DNA of 64,000 nucleotides. Origin: Pseudomonas sp. RIT-PI-q (GTDB lineage Bacteria > Pseudomonadota > Gammaproteobacteria > Pseudomonadales > Pseudomonadaceae). Of the stretch, positions 34,952 through 43,352 are shown piece after piece (the first letter of the stretch is position 1; every line of letters begins with the position of its first letter). The stretch lies in contig NZ_LHPC01000040.1 of the NCBI RefSeq assembly GCF_001297125.1, positions 1-64,000 of the forward strand, written 5' to 3'. The position numbers and the translations under genes are program-made. The notes below the pieces were generated by a model. It was not told the DNA's origin. It did not search any database and saw only the letters and a program-made list of their open reading frames with translations.

Positions 34952-36280
34952 ATGGATCGTCATTGCCTGTTCTTCTGCCTGCTGGCGTTGTCCCTCCCGA
35001 CCAGCGCCATGGACCTCAAACAAGCCTGGGATTTGTTGCAGTACCAAGGCCCCGTCTATCGCGCCGCCGTGCATGAAAAGGAGGCCGGTGCGCAAAACCG
35101 CGACATCGGCATGGCCGGCCTGCTTCCGCAAATCAATGCCTCGGCCTACGACAACAAGGTCAATGGCACCCAACGCCAGAGCGGCGTCGATAGAGATCTC
35201 GACTACACCTCCAAGGGCGCTAACGTGCGCCTGCGCCAGCCGCTGTTCAACAAACAGAAGATGGCCGAGTACCGCCAAGGCAAGCAGCGTGCCGACTACA
35301 GCGTCGCGGTGTTCGATGCCAAGAGTCAGGACGCCGCAGTGCGCCTGGCTGAAAGCTATTTCGACGTGCTCCTGGCCAGCGAAACCATCGTCCTCGCCAA
35401 GTCCAAACTGAGCGCCTTCGACGAGCAACTCGCTTCGGCGAAACGGCGCATGGAGTTGGGGGCTGGCACCGTCACCGACATCGACGAGTCGGCCGCTCGC
35501 CTCGACCTCGCCGCGGTTGAGCTGATCGAAGCGCAGGACAACCTGGTCAACGCGCGCCGCAAGCTTGAGGAATTTATCGGTGAAACGCCCGAATCGCTGA
35601 CCACCTTGCGTCCGAGCTTCGATACACCCCCGTTGCTACCGGGCAACCTGCAAGACTGGTTGGTCAAAGCCCAGACCGACAGCCCGCTGATCCATGCGCG
35701 CCGTCATAGCAGCGACCTCGCCGAAGAAGAAGTGAAGCGCGCCAAGGCCGGCCACTGGCCAACACTGGATTTCGTGGCTGGCTACACCGCGGGTCAGAGC
35801 CAATCAATCTCCGAGCTGAATCAACGCAACCGCTACGGCTCAATCGGGCTGGAAGTAAACTTCCCGTTGTACAGCGGTGGCGGCACCAGCGCGTTGACAC
35901 GCCAAGCCAGTGCCAATAGCTATAAGGCCCTGGACGAACTCGACGCCACGCGCCAGGAAGTCATCACCGGCACCACCCGTGAGTATCGCGGCGTTGAGAG
36001 CGGTGCCCAACGTATTCACGCGCTGGAGAAGGCAGTGGAGTCCAACGAACGCTCACTGACTTCGACACGCAAAGGCTTCAAAGAAGGCGGCACCAGCACC
36101 AACTCGGACGTCCTCAATGCCGAAGAGCTGCTCTTCGTCGCACGCCACGATCTGTTCGAGGCCAAGTTGCGTTACTTGATGTCGCGCCTGCGCCTGGCCT
36201 CTTCGGTGGGCAGTCTGGGCGACGACGATATCGACCACATCAACGACTACCTCGGCCCGGAACTGTTGGTCACCAACTGA
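34952..36280 (+). CDS. TolC-family outer-membrane channel of type I secretion system 2
   Basis: A 442-residue TolC/AprF-type protein with a signal peptide (MDRHCLFFCLLALSLPTSAM) and repeated outer-membrane efflux domains. The ATG at 34952 follows AAGGAACA and starts one base after the HlyD gene stop, so expression is coupled. The protein has diverged from the first TolC paralogue (11339-12727). It ends 140 bases before a bidirectional terminator. Confidence 0.88.
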   Translation: MDRHCLFFCLLALSLPTSAMDLKQAWDLLQYQGPVYRAAVHEKEAGAQNRDIGMAGLLPQINASAYDNKVNGTQRQSGVDRDLDYTSKGANVRLRQPLFNKQKMAEYRQGKQRADYSVAVFDAKSQDAAVRLAESYFDVLLASETIVLAKSKLSAFDEQLASAKRRMELGAGTVTDIDESAARLDLAAVELIEAQDNLVNARRKLEEFIGETPESLTTLRPSFDTPPLLPGNLQDWLVKAQTDSPLIHARRHSSDLAEEEVKRAKAGHWPTLDFVAGYTAGQSQSISELNQRNRYGSIGLEVNFPLYSGGGTSALTRQASANSYKALDELDATRQEVITGTTREYRGVESGAQRIHALEKAVESNERSLTSTRKGFKEGGTSTNSDVLNAEELLFVARHDLFEAKLRYLMSRLRLASSVGSLGDDDIDHINDYLGPELLVTN

Positions 36281-36337
36281 CGTTCATCTGCACGGCAGTT
36301 TGGAAAAAAACGATCTGCCGAGCACCGGATCGAAGTA

Positions 36338-36390
36338 ATGGACAATTTTCCAATTGGGGCGGATCTGAGTGTTTTCAGGGGGGAACGCGG
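36338..36390. mobile_element. possible remnant of an IS21-like element end
   Basis: The segment holds TGGACAATTTTCCAATTGGG and then GTTTTCAGGGGGG. The second motif is shared with the segment at 19380-19465. The pair flanks the peroxidase and secretion system 2 block. No transposase remains; the identification is from memory and weak. Confidence 0.25.
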
Positions 36391-36421
36391 CAAAAGTCAA
36401 AGAAAGACTTTTCTTTGGACG

Positions 36422-36456
36422 AAAAAAATGGACCTCTTTTCAGAGATCCATTTTTT
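36422..36456. terminator. bidirectional terminator between secretion operon 2 and tRNA-Gly
   Basis: ATGGACCTCT and AGAGATCCAT form a near-perfect stem around TTTC. It has seven A on the left and at least six T on the right, so it can terminate both the rightward secretion operon and the leftward tRNA-Gly transcript. Confidence 0.8.
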
Positions 36457-36462
36457 AATGCT

Positions 36463-36538
<76 letters not shown>

Positions 36539-36601
36539 GTCTTGGTGTGGCGCATTCTATAGAATCCAGAAGCCCCGTCAACCCCTTGATTCAAAAAAGT
36601 T

Positions 36602-37162
36602 TTATTTCTTTTCCACATCGGTCTTCAGATGCGGCCAGGCAGCCCGTAAGTATTGGACCATCGACCACAACGTCAGGCCTGCGGACACCATCAGCAAGGC
36701 GTAGCCCACGAGGACCCAGAACGAGAAGTCCGACGGGTTCGCCAGCAGGATCACCAGCGCCAACATTTGCGCGGCGGTTTTCCACTTGCCCAGGTTCGAC
36801 ACGGCGACGTGCGCACGGGCGCCGAGTTCGGCCATCCACTCGCGCAGAGCCGAGACGACAATCTCGCGACCGATGATGACCGCAGCCGGCAGCGTGAGCC
36901 ACAGGTTGCCGTGTTCTTGCACCAGCAACACCAGCGCAACGGCGACCATCAGCTTGTCAGCCACCGGATCGAGAAAGGCCCCGAACGGCGTGCTTTGTTC
37001 CAGACGGCGAGCCAGGTATCCATCCAGCCAGTCTGTGGCGGCGGCAAATGCGAAGACCGAGGCGGACGCCAGGTAGCTCCATTGGTAAGGCAGGTAGAAC
37101 AGTAAAATGAAGATCGGAATGAGCAGGACGCGTAGAACGGTAATCAGATTAGGGATATTCAT
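36602..37162 (-). CDS. pgsA: CDP-diacylglycerol-glycerol-3-phosphate 3-phosphatidyltransferase
   Basis: A 186-residue integral membrane enzyme of the CDP-alcohol phosphotransferase family. It makes phosphatidylglycerol phosphate, the first committed step to phosphatidylglycerol and cardiolipin. The catalytic motif is visible as DWLDGYLARR followed by FGAFLDPVADK, giving the conserved DGxxAR and GxxxDxxxD residues. Several hydrophobic helices follow. The ATG at 37162 (MNIPNLITVL) is preferred over a GTG two codons earlier. It lies 32 bases after uvrC. Confidence 0.95.
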   Translation of the reverse strand: MNIPNLITVLRVLLIPIFILLFYLPYQWSYLASASVFAFAAATDWLDGYLARRLEQSTPFGAFLDPVADKLMVAVALVLLVQEHGNLWLTLPAAVIIGREIVVSALREWMAELGARAHVAVSNLGKWKTAAQMLALVILLANPSDFSFWVLVGYALLMVSAGLTLWSMVQYLRAAWPHLKTDVEKK

Positions 37163-37194
37163 CGGCACAACTGGCTACGAGGTGAGGGGGCATT

Positions 37195-39018
37195 CTACTC
37201 GCTGTGCAGATTTGCATAAATCAACTCTGCGAGCTTTTTACTGATCCCGGGGGCTTTGGCGATCTCTTCGATGCTGGCACGAGACAGCTCCTGCAATCCA
37301 CCAAAATGTTTCAACAAATCGCGACGACGTGTCGGTCCGACGCCAGCCACGCCCTCCAGTGTAGACGTGCGGCGAGTTTTGCCACGACGCGCGCGGTGCC
37401 CGGTAATCGCGAAACGGTGAGCTTCGTCACGTATCTGCTGGATCAAATGCAACGCGGGGGAATCGCCGCGCAAGGTGAATTCGTGGGCAGCATCATTCAG
37501 GTACAAGGTTTCAAAACCGGCCTTGCGCGTCGCGCCCTTGGCCACGCCCAGCAAAATCAGGTCGGGCACCGCCAGTTCATTGAGCACATCGCGGGCCATG
37601 GACAACTGACCTTTACCACCGTCCACCAGCAAAATATCCGGTAGCTTGCCCTCCCCGTCTTTCAGTTTACTGAAGCGTCGGGTCAGGGCCTGGTGCATCG
37701 CGGCGTAGTCATCGCCCGGGGTAACGCCTTCAATGTTGTAGCGACGGTAGTCGGACTTGATCGGGCCTTCGGGGCCGAACACCACGCAGGACGCCACGGT
37801 CGCTTCGCCGCTGGAGTGACTGATGTCGTAACACTCCAGGCGCTGTGGTGGCTCGTCCAGGTTAAGCACTTCGGCCAGGGCATCGAAACGTGCCGCAACA
37901 TGTTGACGGTTGGCCAGGCGCGCACCGAGTGCCTGCTCGGCATTGGTGACCGCCAATTGCTGCCAGCGTGCCCGCGTACCACGCACCCGATGACTGATGG
38001 TCAGTTCGCGACCGCGCAGCTCATCGATGGCCGCAATCAGGGTCGGGAAGTCTTCGTGAACCACGTTGACGATCAGTTCGCTCGGCAAGTCGCGCTCGGG
38101 GCTGCTGATGAAATATTGGCCGAGAAACGCGGCCATGACTTCGGATACGTCTTCTTCGATACCCACCTGCGGGAAGAAGTTCTTGCTCCCCAGCACCCGG
38201 CCGCCGCGCACGCTGATCAAGTGCACGCAGGCGCCGCCCGGATTGACGAACGCCGCGATCACGTCGACATCGCCCGTCCCGCCTTCCATGCTCTGCTGAT
38301 CCTGGACCCGGCGCAGCAACGAGATCTGGTCGCGTAATTCGGCCGCACGCTCGAACTCGAGGTTGATCGCTGCCTCTTCCATGCCAGCGGACAACTCGTC
38401 CGTCAGCGCATTGCTGCGCCCCTCAAGGAACATCACCGAGTGCCGCACATCTTCGGCATAGACCTCGGGCTCCACCAGGCCGACACACGGCGCCTTGCAG
38501 CGTTTGATCTGGTATTGCAGGCAAGGCCGCGTGCGGTTCTTGTAATAGCTGTCTTCGCACTGCCGAACGAAAAAGGTTTTTTGCAGCAGGCTCAGGCTTT
38601 CGCGAATCGCACCGGCACTCGGATAGGGCCCGAAATACTTGCCCTTGGCCTTTTTCGCACCGCGATGGATGCTCAAGCGTGGAAACTGGCCATCCGAGAG
38701 AAACACGTAGGGGTAGGATTTATCGTCACGCAGCAGGATGTTGTAGGGCGGACGCCATTCCTTGATCAGCGTCTGCTCAAGCAACAAGGCTTCGGTTTCG
38801 TTAGCCGTGATCGTCGTTTCGACCTGAGCGATACGGGCGACCAGCGCCGCCGTCTTGGGCGCAAGACCGGATTTGCGGAAATAGCTCGACAGGCGACTCT
38901 TGAGGTTCTTGGCCTTGCCGACGTAGAGCAGGCGTGCCTCGCTGTCGAACATGCGATACACACCGGGGCGCCCGCTGACCGTCGACAGAAAGGCGCTTGG
39001 ATCGAAGGCGTCAGTCAT
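37195..39018 (-). CDS. uvrC: UvrABC excision nuclease subunit C
   Basis: A 607-residue protein of full family length. The N-terminal GIY-YIG nuclease domain reads GRPGVYRMF and LLYVGKAKNLKSRLSSYF. A UvrB-interacting UVR motif lies near 205-235, followed by the RNase H-like 5' nuclease domain (LECYDISHSSG, LPDILLVDGGKGQL) and a C-terminal helix-hairpin-helix pair. It makes both incisions in nucleotide excision repair. Its start is 2 bases from the gacA stop, the conserved gacA-uvrC arrangement of pseudomonads. Confidence 0.97.
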   Translation of the reverse strand: MTDAFDPSAFLSTVSGRPGVYRMFDSEARLLYVGKAKNLKSRLSSYFRKSGLAPKTAALVARIAQVETTITANETEALLLEQTLIKEWRPPYNILLRDDKSYPYVFLSDGQFPRLSIHRGAKKAKGKYFGPYPSAGAIRESLSLLQKTFFVRQCEDSYYKNRTRPCLQYQIKRCKAPCVGLVEPEVYAEDVRHSVMFLEGRSNALTDELSAGMEEAAINLEFERAAELRDQISLLRRVQDQQSMEGGTGDVDVIAAFVNPGGACVHLISVRGGRVLGSKNFFPQVGIEEDVSEVMAAFLGQYFISSPERDLPSELIVNVVHEDFPTLIAAIDELRGRELTISHRVRGTRARWQQLAVTNAEQALGARLANRQHVAARFDALAEVLNLDEPPQRLECYDISHSSGEATVASCVVFGPEGPIKSDYRRYNIEGVTPGDDYAAMHQALTRRFSKLKDGEGKLPDILLVDGGKGQLSMARDVLNELAVPDLILLGVAKGATRKAGFETLYLNDAAHEFTLRGDSPALHLIQQIRDEAHRFAITGHRARRGKTRRTSTLEGVAGVGPTRRRDLLKHFGGLQELSRASIEEIAKAPGISKKLAELIYANLHSE

Positions 39019-39020
39019 TT

Positions 39021-39662
39021 TCAGAGGCTGGCATCGACCATGCCGTGACGAACTGCCAACAGCGTCAGCTCGACATCACTGCTGATCGAAAGCTTCTCGA
39101 AAATGCGGTAACGGTAGGTGTTTACGGTTTTGGGCGACAGGCAGAGCTTGTCGGAAATGATCTGGACTTTCTGGCAGCCGACAATCATCAGCGCGATCTG
39201 GATCTCCCGCTCCGACAACGCGTCGAAGGGCGAATCATTGGTCGGCTGGAAGGATTTGATCGCCAGTTGCTGCGCAATCTGCGGGCTGATGTAGCGTTGC
39301 CCGGCAAACACCAGGCGAATGGCCTGGACCATTTCCGGAAGTCCAGCCCCCTTGGTCAGATAACCTGCGGCCCCCGCCTGCAACAATCGTGTGGGAAACG
39401 GATCTTCTTCGCACACGGTGACCGCAACAACCTTGATGTCCGGATGACTGCGCAACAATTTGCGCGTGGCTTCAAGACCGCCGATGCCAGGCATCTTGAC
39501 GTCCATCAGGACCACATCGGGTTTCAATTCACGCGCCTTGAGCAGGGACTCTTCACCTGACTCGGCCTGGCCGACTACTTGCAGGCCATCGATGTCAGCC
39601 AGCATTCTTGTAATGCCTGTACGAACGAGATCATGGTCATCGACCACTAGCACCCTAATCAA
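39021..39662 (-). CDS. gacA: response regulator GacA (TTG start)
   Basis: A 213-residue NarL/FixJ-type regulator. The receiver domain has the acidic pair Asp8/Asp9, the phosphoacceptor Asp54 (VVLMDVKMPG) and Lys near 104 (GYLTKGAG). The LuxR-type helix-turn-helix includes LSEREIQIALMIV and SPKTVNTYRYRIFEKL. With sensor GacS it switches on the Rsm small RNAs that control secondary metabolism, biofilm and exoproducts. A TTG at 39662 gives LIRVLVVDDH, the known GacA N terminus; an upstream ATG at 39686 would add eight residues. In P. putida, Mn oxidation and exoproducts depend on two-component regulation, so a link to the left-hand clusters is conceivable but not shown here. Confidence 0.95.
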   Translation of the reverse strand: MIRVLVVDDHDLVRTGITRMLADIDGLQVVGQAESGEESLLKARELKPDVVLMDVKMPGIGGLEATRKLLRSHPDIKVVAVTVCEEDPFPTRLLQAGAAGYLTKGAGLPEMVQAIRLVFAGQRYISPQIAQQLAIKSFQPTNDSPFDALSEREIQIALMIVGCQKVQIISDKLCLSPKTVNTYRYRIFEKLSISSDVELTLLAVRHGMVDASL

Positions 39663-39788
39663 GCAGACACCTCGCGATATGGTCATATTCAGTTGCCCGA
39701 CACCTTAGCAAAAAGCGACTGGCAGACCTAGCGGCAAGCGTCATATAAAAAGTTTCAAAGTTCTTGAAAGGCTTGGCGTATGCGTGTT

Positions 39789-40232
39789 TCAGGGATGCAA
39801 GTCACCGACATCACGCTGCATTCTCAGGAAACACTCGTCCATGCCGACCACCTTCAGTCCCTTTCTCTCATACAACACTTGCGCGGGATTGTTTTCAAAA
39901 ACCGTCAAACGCAATGCCGGACGCCGCTCCCTGCACGCCATGGCCAATACCTGATCGATCGCCCAGGAACCTGCGCCCTGGCCTCGAAACGCTTCGAGGA
40001 CATGCAGTTCGCGGATATACAGGGCTTTGGCGTCACGACTCAGACTGAAAAAGCCCAGCACGGTACTGCCACTCACAATCAGCCAGTTCTCGCGCCCGGC
40101 CCAGCCGACATCGAACCCTTCGTCCTGCCACAGCAGATCGTGCTGGATGTAATAGCGGAGCATGTTATTGCGAGTCAGCTCGCGAGCGAAGTCGAGGTCC
40201 CGGGATGTCGCCGGGCGTAATTCAAATACCAT
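39789..40232 (-). CDS. GNAT-family N-acetyltransferase
   Basis: A 147-residue GCN5-related acetyltransferase. The acetyl-CoA loop is seen in LEAFRGQGAGSWAI (about 78-91), preceded by the strand LYIRELHV and followed by LTVFENNPAQVLYERKGLKV, the typical end of the fold. The acceptor substrate is unknown. The ATG at 40232 overlaps the amidase stop codon (TGATG), so the two are co-translated; a GTG one codon earlier is the alternative. Confidence 0.85.
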   Translation of the reverse strand: MVFELRPATSRDLDFARELTRNNMLRYYIQHDLLWQDEGFDVGWAGRENWLIVSGSTVLGFFSLSRDAKALYIRELHVLEAFRGQGAGSWAIDQVLAMACRERRPALRLTVFENNPAQVLYERKGLKVVGMDECFLRMQRDVGDLHP

Positions 40233-40990
40233 CACCCCTGCGCAACCTCCACTATTTGCCCTTTCCAGCCGTCAGCGTTGCGGCGCGCAACGACCATCAG
40301 ATTGCCCGTGCCCGGTGCCGCCGCAATCAATGAACCGTCCGACGCCCAGATCGCGCTGCGCCCCGCCGACTCCCAGCCACCCGTTGCACCACCATGGTTA
40401 GCCATCAGGACCGCCATGGAGTGAGTACCGGCATAGCCTTGCAACAACGCCGTATCCGCAGCGTAGCCGTTTTCCGTGATCAGTACGCCTGCGGCATAAA
40501 GGTCAGCGCCTTGCTGCGCCGCCGCAGATGCATGACTGGCGTGAGAAAAATCCGCACACACCGCCAAAGCGACCGTATCGGCGCCGATTGTCAGCGTCGA
40601 ACCGCCGGTGCCCGGGGCAAACGCGACCTCCTCGCCTGGGTGCACATGTTGTTTGCTGTAAATCTCCAGCGAACCATCGGCGCCCAACACCAGTGCGCCG
40701 ATCAATACCGGCGAATCGTCCGACAGGCGAATCGGCATCCCGACGACGGCCGTCACGCCGACTTCCCGCGCAAAATCCCGCAGCGGTTGCAGCACGGATG
40801 CATCTGGCGCAATGGCCAACCCGGCCGCGAGCCCGCGTTCGTAGCCAGTCAACGACAGCTCCGGGAACACCAGCAATTGCACGCCTTGCTCAGCGGCCAC
40901 CTGAATGAAGCGTTGATGCCAGGCGATGTTGGCGGCAAGGTCACCGGCGATGGAAATCGATTGAGCGGCAGCGATGGTCAGTGGCGTCAT
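40232..40990 (-). CDS. nitrilase-superfamily carbon-nitrogen hydrolase
   Basis: A 252-residue amidase-type hydrolase with the catalytic Glu-Lys-Cys set: Glu in FPELSLTGY, Lys in YSKQHVHPGEE, Cys in VCADFSH. The Cys loop reads VCADFSH rather than the common CYDxRFP, so the substrate cannot be named. The ATG at 40990 follows AAGGA at a good distance; a longer in-frame extension to 41089 lacks a ribosome site. It forms a two-gene unit with the acetyltransferase. Confidence 0.87.
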   Translation of the reverse strand: MTPLTIAAAQSISIAGDLAANIAWHQRFIQVAAEQGVQLLVFPELSLTGYERGLAAGLAIAPDASVLQPLRDFAREVGVTAVVGMPIRLSDDSPVLIGALVLGADGSLEIYSKQHVHPGEEVAFAPGTGGSTLTIGADTVALAVCADFSHASHASAAAQQGADLYAAGVLITENGYAADTALLQGYAGTHSMAVLMANHGGATGGWESAGRSAIWASDGSLIAAAPGTGNLMVVARRNADGWKGQIVEVAQG

Positions 40991-41150
40991 GATTCGTCCT
41001 TGTGACGTTGTACGTAAGCGGAACACAAAGTGTGTCACAACCGAAGACGCACTCAAGCGATAGAAAACATCGTCGATGATCGATAGCATTTTCTGATTGA
41101 ATCCGTGTACCCGCCTCTAGTAAGCTCGGCGCATCCATCGGAGACAGACC

Positions 41151-41279
41151 ATGTTCAATGCCCTCTCACAGCTTCGTACCGCCAGCGCCCTGCGCTCGGT
41201 TGCGGCTGCCCGGGTGAAAGACGTTTGTGCTCCGGTCAGCTTTTATTTTGGGTATTGGTTTAGCCACTGGCGCGCCTGA
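41151..41279 (+). CDS. aromatic-rich leader peptide 1 of the DAHP synthase gene
   Basis: A 42-residue frame with a ribosome site (GGAG, about 10 bases before the ATG). It ends FYFGYWFSHWRA, seven aromatic residues in ten, directly upstream of an intrinsic terminator. This is the classical layout of ribosome-mediated attenuation: stalling at Phe, Tyr or Trp codons would favour antitermination into the downstream DAHP synthase gene. Confidence 0.8.
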   Translation: MFNALSQLRTASALRSVAAARVKDVCAPVSFYFGYWFSHWRA

Positions 41280-41328
41280 TACCCACACGGCGCCCACATA
41301 AAACGGGTCGCCACCAGAGAATTCTCAA

Positions 41329-41366
41329 CCCCCGGTCGGCTTCCCGACCGGGGGTTTTGTTTTTTC
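41329..41366 (+). terminator. attenuator of the DAHP synthase leader
   Basis: An 11-bp perfect stem (CCCCCGGTCGG / CCGACCGGGGG) with loop CTTC is followed by TTTTGTTTTTT. It lies 50 bases after leader peptide 1 and before leader 2 and the structural gene, so it must be bypassed for expression. Confidence 0.9.
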
Positions 41367-41414
41367 AGCCCCAAAAACTTTCAGCAACAACCAGACAATT
41401 TGAGGATTCACCCA

Positions 41415-41567
41415 ATGAACTACGCCACTTATTACCGTCACGACAGTTTTACCGCCTGGCGATTTACCAGCCTCCGCTCGGGACAGCCTGCCGCCTCCGA
41501 TCGGTCACCCACAGGTGGCAAGCACACACACGCAGCCAATCCGGCCAATTGTCGAACACCCCAGTAG
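41415..41567 (+). CDS. second short aromatic-rich ORF before the DAHP synthase gene
   Basis: A 50-residue frame starting MNYATYYRHDSFTAWRFTSL, with six aromatic residues in its first 17 and a GAGGAT ribosome site 7 bases before the ATG. It lies after the terminator and 48 bases before the DAHP synthase start. It may act as a second translational control element or simply couple translation; no T-tract hairpin follows it. Confidence 0.5.
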   Translation: MNYATYYRHDSFTAWRFTSLRSGQPAASDRSPTGGKHTHAANPANCRTPQ

Positions 41568-41615
41568 GGCCGAGCGCGCGGGAACGAACCCGCCGCCAGC
41601 CCAGGAAGCCCGAAT

Positions 41616-42704
41616 ATGAACTCGTCCGTCTCTGCTCTGCCGCTGTCCACCCTGAGCCCTGCCAATGAAGCGCTGACCCTGCGTCTGCCCAACTCATTGC
41701 AACTCAAGCAGCAACTGCCACTGAGCAACGCCCTCAACCAGCAAGTCGCCGCCCACCGCCAAGCGGTTCGCGCGATCCTCAACGGTGAAGACGCCCGTTT
41801 GCTGGTCATCGTCGGCCCGTGCTCGATTCATGACCCACAATCCGCCCTTGAATACGCCGGCAACCTTGCCCGCCTGGCCGCCGAAGTCAGCGATGAAATG
41901 CTGCTGGTCATGCGCGCCTACGTCGAAAAACCCCGTACCACCGTCGGCTGGAAAGGCCTGGCCTACGATCCGCACCTGGATGGCAGCGATGACATGGCAG
42001 GCGGCCTGACCTTGTCCCGTGAGCTGATGCGCGAAATGCTCCGACTCGGACTGCCGATTGCCACCGAACTGCTGCAACCGATGGCCGCCGGCTACTTCGA
42101 CGACCTGCTGAGCTGGGTGGCCATCGGCGCCCGCACCACCGAATCGCAAATCCATCGGGAAATGGCCAGCGGCCTGAGCATGCCGGTCGGCTTCAAGAAC
42201 GGCACCGATGGCGGCGTCGGCGTTGCCAGTGACGCCATGCGCTCGGCGGCCCATCCCCATCGCCACTTCGGTGTCGATAGCCAGGGCCATCCCGCGATCA
42301 TTCAAACGCCGGGCAATGCAGACACTCACCTGGTACTGCGCGGCGGCCATCGCGGGCCGAACTACGACCGCGATAGCGTCGCCCAGGTGCACAGCGATCT
42401 GACCAAATTGAAGATCCCGGCTCGGATCATGGTCGACTGCAGCCACGCCAACAGCGGCAAAGACCCATTGCGTCAACCAGCGGTATTCAATGATGTGCTT
42501 GAACAGCGCCTGCAAGGTGATCGATCGTTGATCGGCATGATGATCGAAAGTCATCTGTTCGAAGGTTGCCAACCGCTGAGCGCTTCATTGCGTTACGGCG
42601 TGTCGGTCACCGATGGCTGCCTTGGCTGGACCGGAACGGAAGACTTGTTGCGCCAGGCGGCGGAACGGCTGCGCGCACAACATAGCGTTCAACAGCCGGC
42701 ATGA
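41616..42704 (+). CDS. 3-deoxy-7-phosphoheptulonate (DAHP) synthase, type I
   Basis: A 362-residue class I DAHP synthase, the first enzyme of the shikimate pathway (phosphoenolpyruvate plus erythrose 4-phosphate). Recognisable blocks are VIVGPCSIHDP, MRAYVEKPRTTVGWKG, GFKNGTDG, LRGGHRGPNYD and VDCSHANSGKD, which hold the PEP and metal-binding residues. The ATG follows AGGAAG. The aromatic-rich leaders upstream suggest control by charged aromatic tRNAs. Which of Phe, Tyr or Trp inhibits it cannot be told from the sequence, so aroF, aroG or aroH is left open. Confidence 0.93.
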   Translation: MNSSVSALPLSTLSPANEALTLRLPNSLQLKQQLPLSNALNQQVAAHRQAVRAILNGEDARLLVIVGPCSIHDPQSALEYAGNLARLAAEVSDEMLLVMRAYVEKPRTTVGWKGLAYDPHLDGSDDMAGGLTLSRELMREMLRLGLPIATELLQPMAAGYFDDLLSWVAIGARTTESQIHREMASGLSMPVGFKNGTDGGVGVASDAMRSAAHPHRHFGVDSQGHPAIIQTPGNADTHLVLRGGHRGPNYDRDSVAQVHSDLTKLKIPARIMVDCSHANSGKDPLRQPAVFNDVLEQRLQGDRSLIGMMIESHLFEGCQPLSASLRYGVSVTDGCLGWTGTEDLLRQAAERLRAQHSVQQPA

Positions 42705-43001
42705 TGCTGGGACTCCTTGCGCTCTGAACAGCGCAAGCTGAGTGCACCATGGCCTAGACAATTAGAAACTTTTTGATGCTGTTTTTTGGAGACATCGGGA
42801 TGCCGACTGCCACACAAGGGTTTCATCACACCCTCAAGCCTGAAATCATGGCCACTGATTTTTCATGTGCTTGAACAATGATTCGCGAGGACATCTGGCT
42901 GATTCTGTACGGACGCAAATCAACTGACTGAAAAGCAAAAAGCGCCAGCTCAATCCAGGCAGGCGCTACACCATCGTCATTCGGTATTAATGAGATCAAG
43001 G
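42705..43001. other. interval between DAHP synthase and bacteriocin immunity genes
   Basis: About 300 bases without a gene. An 8-bp hairpin (CTTGCGCT / AGCGCAAG, 42716-42737) follows the DAHP synthase stop without a T tract. The region right of it should carry the immunity promoter, which I cannot place. Confidence 0.4.
42931..42967 (-). terminator. possible intrinsic terminator on the minus strand
   Basis: Read on the minus strand, AGCGCC and GGCGCT pair around a 15-base loop and are followed by TTTTGCTTTT. It would stop transcripts running past the bacteriocin gene, but the stem is short. Confidence 0.3.
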
Positions 43002-43331
43002 ATGGACAAAAAATACTTAATCAAACACTGGTTAGCAGGTGTCGCGTATCTCATTACAGCCATTGTGGCTTTCTACATCGGCGACGCTTTGTTCTACAAA
43101 AATATCGGCCTGGTCATATCCATGGTGCTCAGCACACTGCTATATCCGATTTCCAGGTATTTGATAACAGCGACCGCCTACAAATTGACCGGACCCGAAC
43201 TCTGGAAGAAAGGTTTTTTCGTCAAGGGCGACGTTTCAGGGGTCAACGCATTATTTGCATTCATTTGCATCGTTCTCGCCATCCCGTTGGGCGGCTGTTA
43301 CTTGATATACATAACTTGCAAAAAGGGGTGA
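43002..43331 (+). CDS. pore-forming bacteriocin immunity protein, colicin E1 type
   Basis: A 109-residue membrane protein with three predicted helices (about residues 9-31, 36-58 and 80-104) and a basic N terminus (MDKKYLIKHW). Size, three-helix topology and convergent orientation against the toxin gene (22 bases between stop codons) fit the E1-type immunity family, which blocks the toxin channel in the inner membrane. Its stop region is shared with the toxin terminator. Function is assigned mainly from context. Confidence 0.75.
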   Translation: MDKKYLIKHWLAGVAYLITAIVAFYIGDALFYKNIGLVISMVLSTLLYPISRYLITATAYKLTGPELWKKGFFVKGDVSGVNALFAFICIVLAIPLGGCYLIYITCKKG

Positions 43332-43344
43332 CAACGTCACCCCT
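43319..43344 (-). terminator. intrinsic terminator of the bacteriocin gene
   Basis: On the minus strand AGGGGTGAC and GTCACCCCT form a 9-bp stem with loop GTT, followed by TTTT. It starts right after the toxin stop codon and overlaps the end of the convergent immunity gene. Confidence 0.75.
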
Positions 43345-43352
43345 GGTCCGCA

